A stretch of 8,394 nucleotides of DNA from contig JANNFN010000052.1 in the NCBI GenBank assembly GCA_031379885.1, positions 1 through 8,394 on the forward strand, given 5' to 3'. The notes below the pieces were generated by a model. That model was not told where the DNA came from and did not search any database. It worked only from the letters and a program-made list of their open reading frames with translations. The stretch's first letter is position 1; every line of letters starts with the position of its first letter. A program made the translations under genes and the position numbers. Source of the stretch: Methylotenera_A sp031379885 (lineage in GTDB: Bacteria > Pseudomonadota > Gammaproteobacteria > Burkholderiales > Methylophilaceae). Positions 6,639 to 8,394 of this stretch are shown here, piece after piece.

Positions 6639-7622
6639 TTAGCTAAAAAATGCCTGAATTGCTTCGTCTGGAATTGCTGTCATCGTCAACTTAGCTTTTT
6701 GCAATACTTCCCAGAAATAGCGATAAGTTGCTCTATCATGTAGTTCGCCTGCATATTGAATCGGCCCCCAATCGGCTTGTTGAGCAGCTAATAGGATATT
6801 CGCCGCGTCAGCCACTTCGTCGAAATTCGGCTTCATTGCATCAACAATCGCTTGAATTTGCGTTGGGTAAATACTCCACATACGCATAAAACCAAACTCG
6901 TTGCGCGCACGATTTGCATCGCTGAAGGTCGTTTCTACATTTTTTAAGTCTAGCGTTACATTGTGCGCAGGCACCACGCCGTTGGCGAGCGCTGCAGCCA
7001 CCACTTCAGCTTTAGCGCGTGCTAATAAACGGTGTTCAAACTGACCAGGGCTGCGCATGGCGGATGCTGGAATCGCGCCGTGATGCGCACTGACGAAATC
7101 CATCAAACCAAAATCCAACACTTGCACCCACGGCAATTTTGCAATGTCATGCACTTGATTCAACGCGCCGTGCGTTTCTATCAAAATATGCACAGGAATT
7201 TCCCGTGTGATTCCGTGAAACGTTGCTATTTTTTGAATATAGGCAATCATTTCTTTGGCTTGGTCAATATCCGTACATTTTGGAATTGTGATATAGCTCA
7301 ATAACCTACCAGCGCCGCCGACTAAAATATCTATATCTAATTTCCAAGCAGGGTGTGTGTAGTCGTGAATTCGCGCGCCAGCCATTTTATGTACGTTCGC
7401 TTCAGAATTTAACACGCGCACAATCATTTCAGCATGATCATTTTCTTGACCCGATGCCGCGCCATCTTCACAATCGCAGGTAATATCAAACACCGCGCCA
7501 ATAGTATCTTGCAGGGCAAGTGCTTTTAATATTAATTTTTCGCTACCCGCAAAATGTTCGCAAGCGGGAATCAGTGGGAATGGTTCTTCACCACCGAACA
7601 ACGCATCATTTGGATGTACCAT
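6639..7622 (-). CDS. CitE/HpcH-family acyl-CoA lyase, malyl-CoA/beta-methylmalyl-CoA lyase-like
   Basis: The 327-residue product is a TIM-barrel lyase of the HpcH/HpaI aldolase/citrate lyase beta-subunit family, whose members reversibly split 3-hydroxyacyl-CoAs such as malyl-CoA, beta-methylmalyl-CoA or citramalyl-CoA. Family residues that can be matched are E52 in DCEDG (50-54), R84 in GARIHD, K115 in TIPKC, the Mg-ligand Glu149 in ILIETHG, and D170/D175 in VLDFGLMDF. The usual DLEDAV is DCEDGA here and the usual IHPxQI is IYPTQI (251-256), so it belongs to a divergent subgroup. I recognise this subgroup from betaproteobacteria, where close relatives often lie near TCA-cycle genes with no proven substrate. 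There are no citrate lyase partner genes (citD, citF), so true citrate lyase is unlikely. It begins 1 base after the MaoC-type gene, with AGAGG 11 bases upstream. The context suggests it makes or uses propionyl-CoA for PrpC. Confidence 0.85.
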   Translation of the reverse strand: MVHPNDALFGGEEPFPLIPACEHFAGSEKLILKALALQDTIGAVFDITCDCEDGAASGQENDHAEMIVRVLNSEANVHKMAGARIHDYTHPAWKLDIDILVGGAGRLLSYITIPKCTDIDQAKEMIAYIQKIATFHGITREIPVHILIETHGALNQVHDIAKLPWVQVLDFGLMDFVSAHHGAIPASAMRSPGQFEHRLLARAKAEVVAAALANGVVPAHNVTLDLKNVETTFSDANRARNEFGFMRMWSIYPTQIQAIVDAMKPNFDEVADAANILLAAQQADWGPIQYAGELHDRATYRYFWEVLQKAKLTMTAIPDEAIQAFFS

Positions 7623-7623
7623 A

Positions 7624-8394
7624 TTACTTATTTCCTCTGCCTATATTTTTTTTGGGCATTGCTACGGTGTAATCTAAATCTAACACCACATTTGGGTGAT
7701 AGCCTTTGCCTACTTTAATTTCTGTTAAGTCACTTGGTGACATATTTTTTATGCCTATCATGCGTAAACGCAAAGCAGCAATGTCTTTATTTGGCAACTC
7801 CCAGGCATCTAGAACTTCAGTCGCGGTATATATCGTATCGCCAGCAAAGCTAGGATTGGCATGTGTGCCAGCGTTAATGGCTAAAATAGTCAGTGCATTT
7901 TCTAAGCCTTCAAAACATAGCGCGCGACAAAGTGAAATCACCACGCCGCCATACACCAAGCGCTGGCCAAATGGTGAAGATTTCATGGCAAAGGCATCAA
8001 AATGCAAGCGTGCGTTGTTTTGATAAAGTCGTGTTGCAAGTGTATGGTCAGCAGGATTAATTGTCATGCCCGCCGCGTGGTTGATGCGCTCACCTGCTTG
8101 GTAATCTTCCCAAAAATATTCGCCACTTGTAATTTTTGCATCAAAATTTTTGGCTGAAAAGAATGACGGAACGCTCAAATTTTCTACAGCAACAAAATTT
8201 GGTAATGTTGGAACCACCGTCATAGGCGCAACTCTATTTAAATCGCTTTTATGAACCATCACCCAGCGTACCCAGCTTAATACGGGTTCGTTACGCTGAT
8301 TTACCGCAGTTGAACGCACATACACCACACCATTTTTTGCATTAGAGTTTTGCCTTAAACCAATGACTTGGCTGGAGGTTGAAAGCGTGTCGCC
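7624..8394 (-). CDS. MaoC-family enoyl-CoA hydratase, mesaconyl-CoA hydratase-like (5' end outside window)
   Basis: The frame is open to the window edge and shows 256 residues before the stop. An internal GTG at 8328 would give a 234-residue protein, but conserved coding sequence continues upstream (GDTLSTSSQVIGLRQNSN, then GVVYVR), so the gene is truncated by the window rather than starting there. Residues 1-50 of the visible part are the end of an N-terminal hot-dog half, and about 93-200 form a second MaoC-like half with FWEDYQAGE, NPADHTLATRLYQN, ARLHFD, LVYGG and HANPSFAGDT. This two-domain layout, about 345 residues when complete, resembles mesaconyl-CoA hydratases and related C5-CoA hydratases of the MaoC superfamily, which add water to the double bond of mesaconyl-CoA. 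Pairing with a CitE-type lyase 1 base downstream is the classic arrangement for such enzymes. Substrate is inferred: itaconyl-CoA or mesaconyl-C4-CoA hydratase is an alternative. Confidence 0.83.
   Translation of the reverse strand, partial: GDTLSTSSQVIGLRQNSNAKNGVVYVRSTAVNQRNEPVLSWVRWVMVHKSDLNRVAPMTVVPTLPNFVAVENLSVPSFFSAKNFDAKITSGEYFWEDYQAGERINHAAGMTINPADHTLATRLYQNNARLHFDAFAMKSSPFGQRLVYGGVVISLCRALCFEGLENALTILAINAGTHANPSFAGDTIYTATEVLDAWELPNKDIAALRLRMIGIKNMSPSDLTEIKVGKGYHPNVVLDLDYTVAMPKKNIGRGNK

Noticed and set aside
6639..7622. Citrate lyase beta subunit of a CitDEF complex.
   Set aside because: No acyl carrier (citD), alpha subunit (citF) or ligase genes are nearby, and the partner is a MaoC hydratase, which fits a stand-alone CoA-ester lyase.
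7706..8023. A 105-codon plus-strand open frame opposite the MaoC-type gene.
   Set aside because: Antisense shadow of a conserved gene, with no family features.

Overview
The window looks like chromosomal DNA from a moderately AT-rich betaproteobacterium. The wording of several proteins (the CitE-like lyase, PrpB, the HugZ-type fragment, the WrbA-like protein) reads like Methylophilaceae such as Methylotenera, but that placement rests on recognition alone and no search was run. Every gene is on the minus strand, so the biological order runs from base 8394 down to base 1. There is no tRNA, rRNA, insertion sequence, CRISPR array or sign of recent transfer.

Region 1 (8394 to 3076) is one tight gene run: a MaoC-type enoyl-CoA hydratase (its 5' end lies outside the window), a CitE/HpcH-type acyl-CoA lyase, then prpB, prpC and prpD. 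Gaps are 1, 26, 2 and 25 bases. prpC, prpD and prpB encode 2-methylcitrate synthase, 2-methylcitrate dehydratase and 2-methylisocitrate lyase. These convert propionyl-CoA plus oxaloacetate to pyruvate plus succinate, apart from the hydration step, which needs an aconitase encoded elsewhere. The first two genes resemble the hydratase/lyase pairs that interconvert mesaconyl-CoA, beta-methylmalyl-CoA and propionyl-CoA plus glyoxylate (or, in other organisms, itaconyl-CoA, citramalyl-CoA and acetyl-CoA plus pyruvate). If the first reading is right, the operon joins a C5-CoA-forming or C5-CoA-splitting module directly to the methylcitrate cycle through propionyl-CoA. No propionyl-CoA synthetase (prpE) is visible, which fits propionyl-CoA arriving already activated.

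Region 2 (3075 to 2906) is a 170-base gap with two small adjacent inverted repeats and no convincing terminator or promoter.

Region 3 (2905 to 1) is a second compact run: purB (adenylosuccinate lyase), a NYN-domain putative RNase with a C-terminal OST-HTH/LOTUS-like domain starting at TTG, a WrbA-like flavodoxin-fold quinone reductase whose ATG overlaps the preceding stop (ATGA), and after 4 bases the first 30 codons of a HugZ/pyridoxamine-phosphate-oxidase-like gene that runs off the window. Close packing suggests co-transcription, though the functions do not form an obvious pathway.

Most of the window is conserved metabolism. The best candidate for something less well described is the maoC-citE-prpBCD arrangement, followed by the purB-linked NYN/LOTUS protein.
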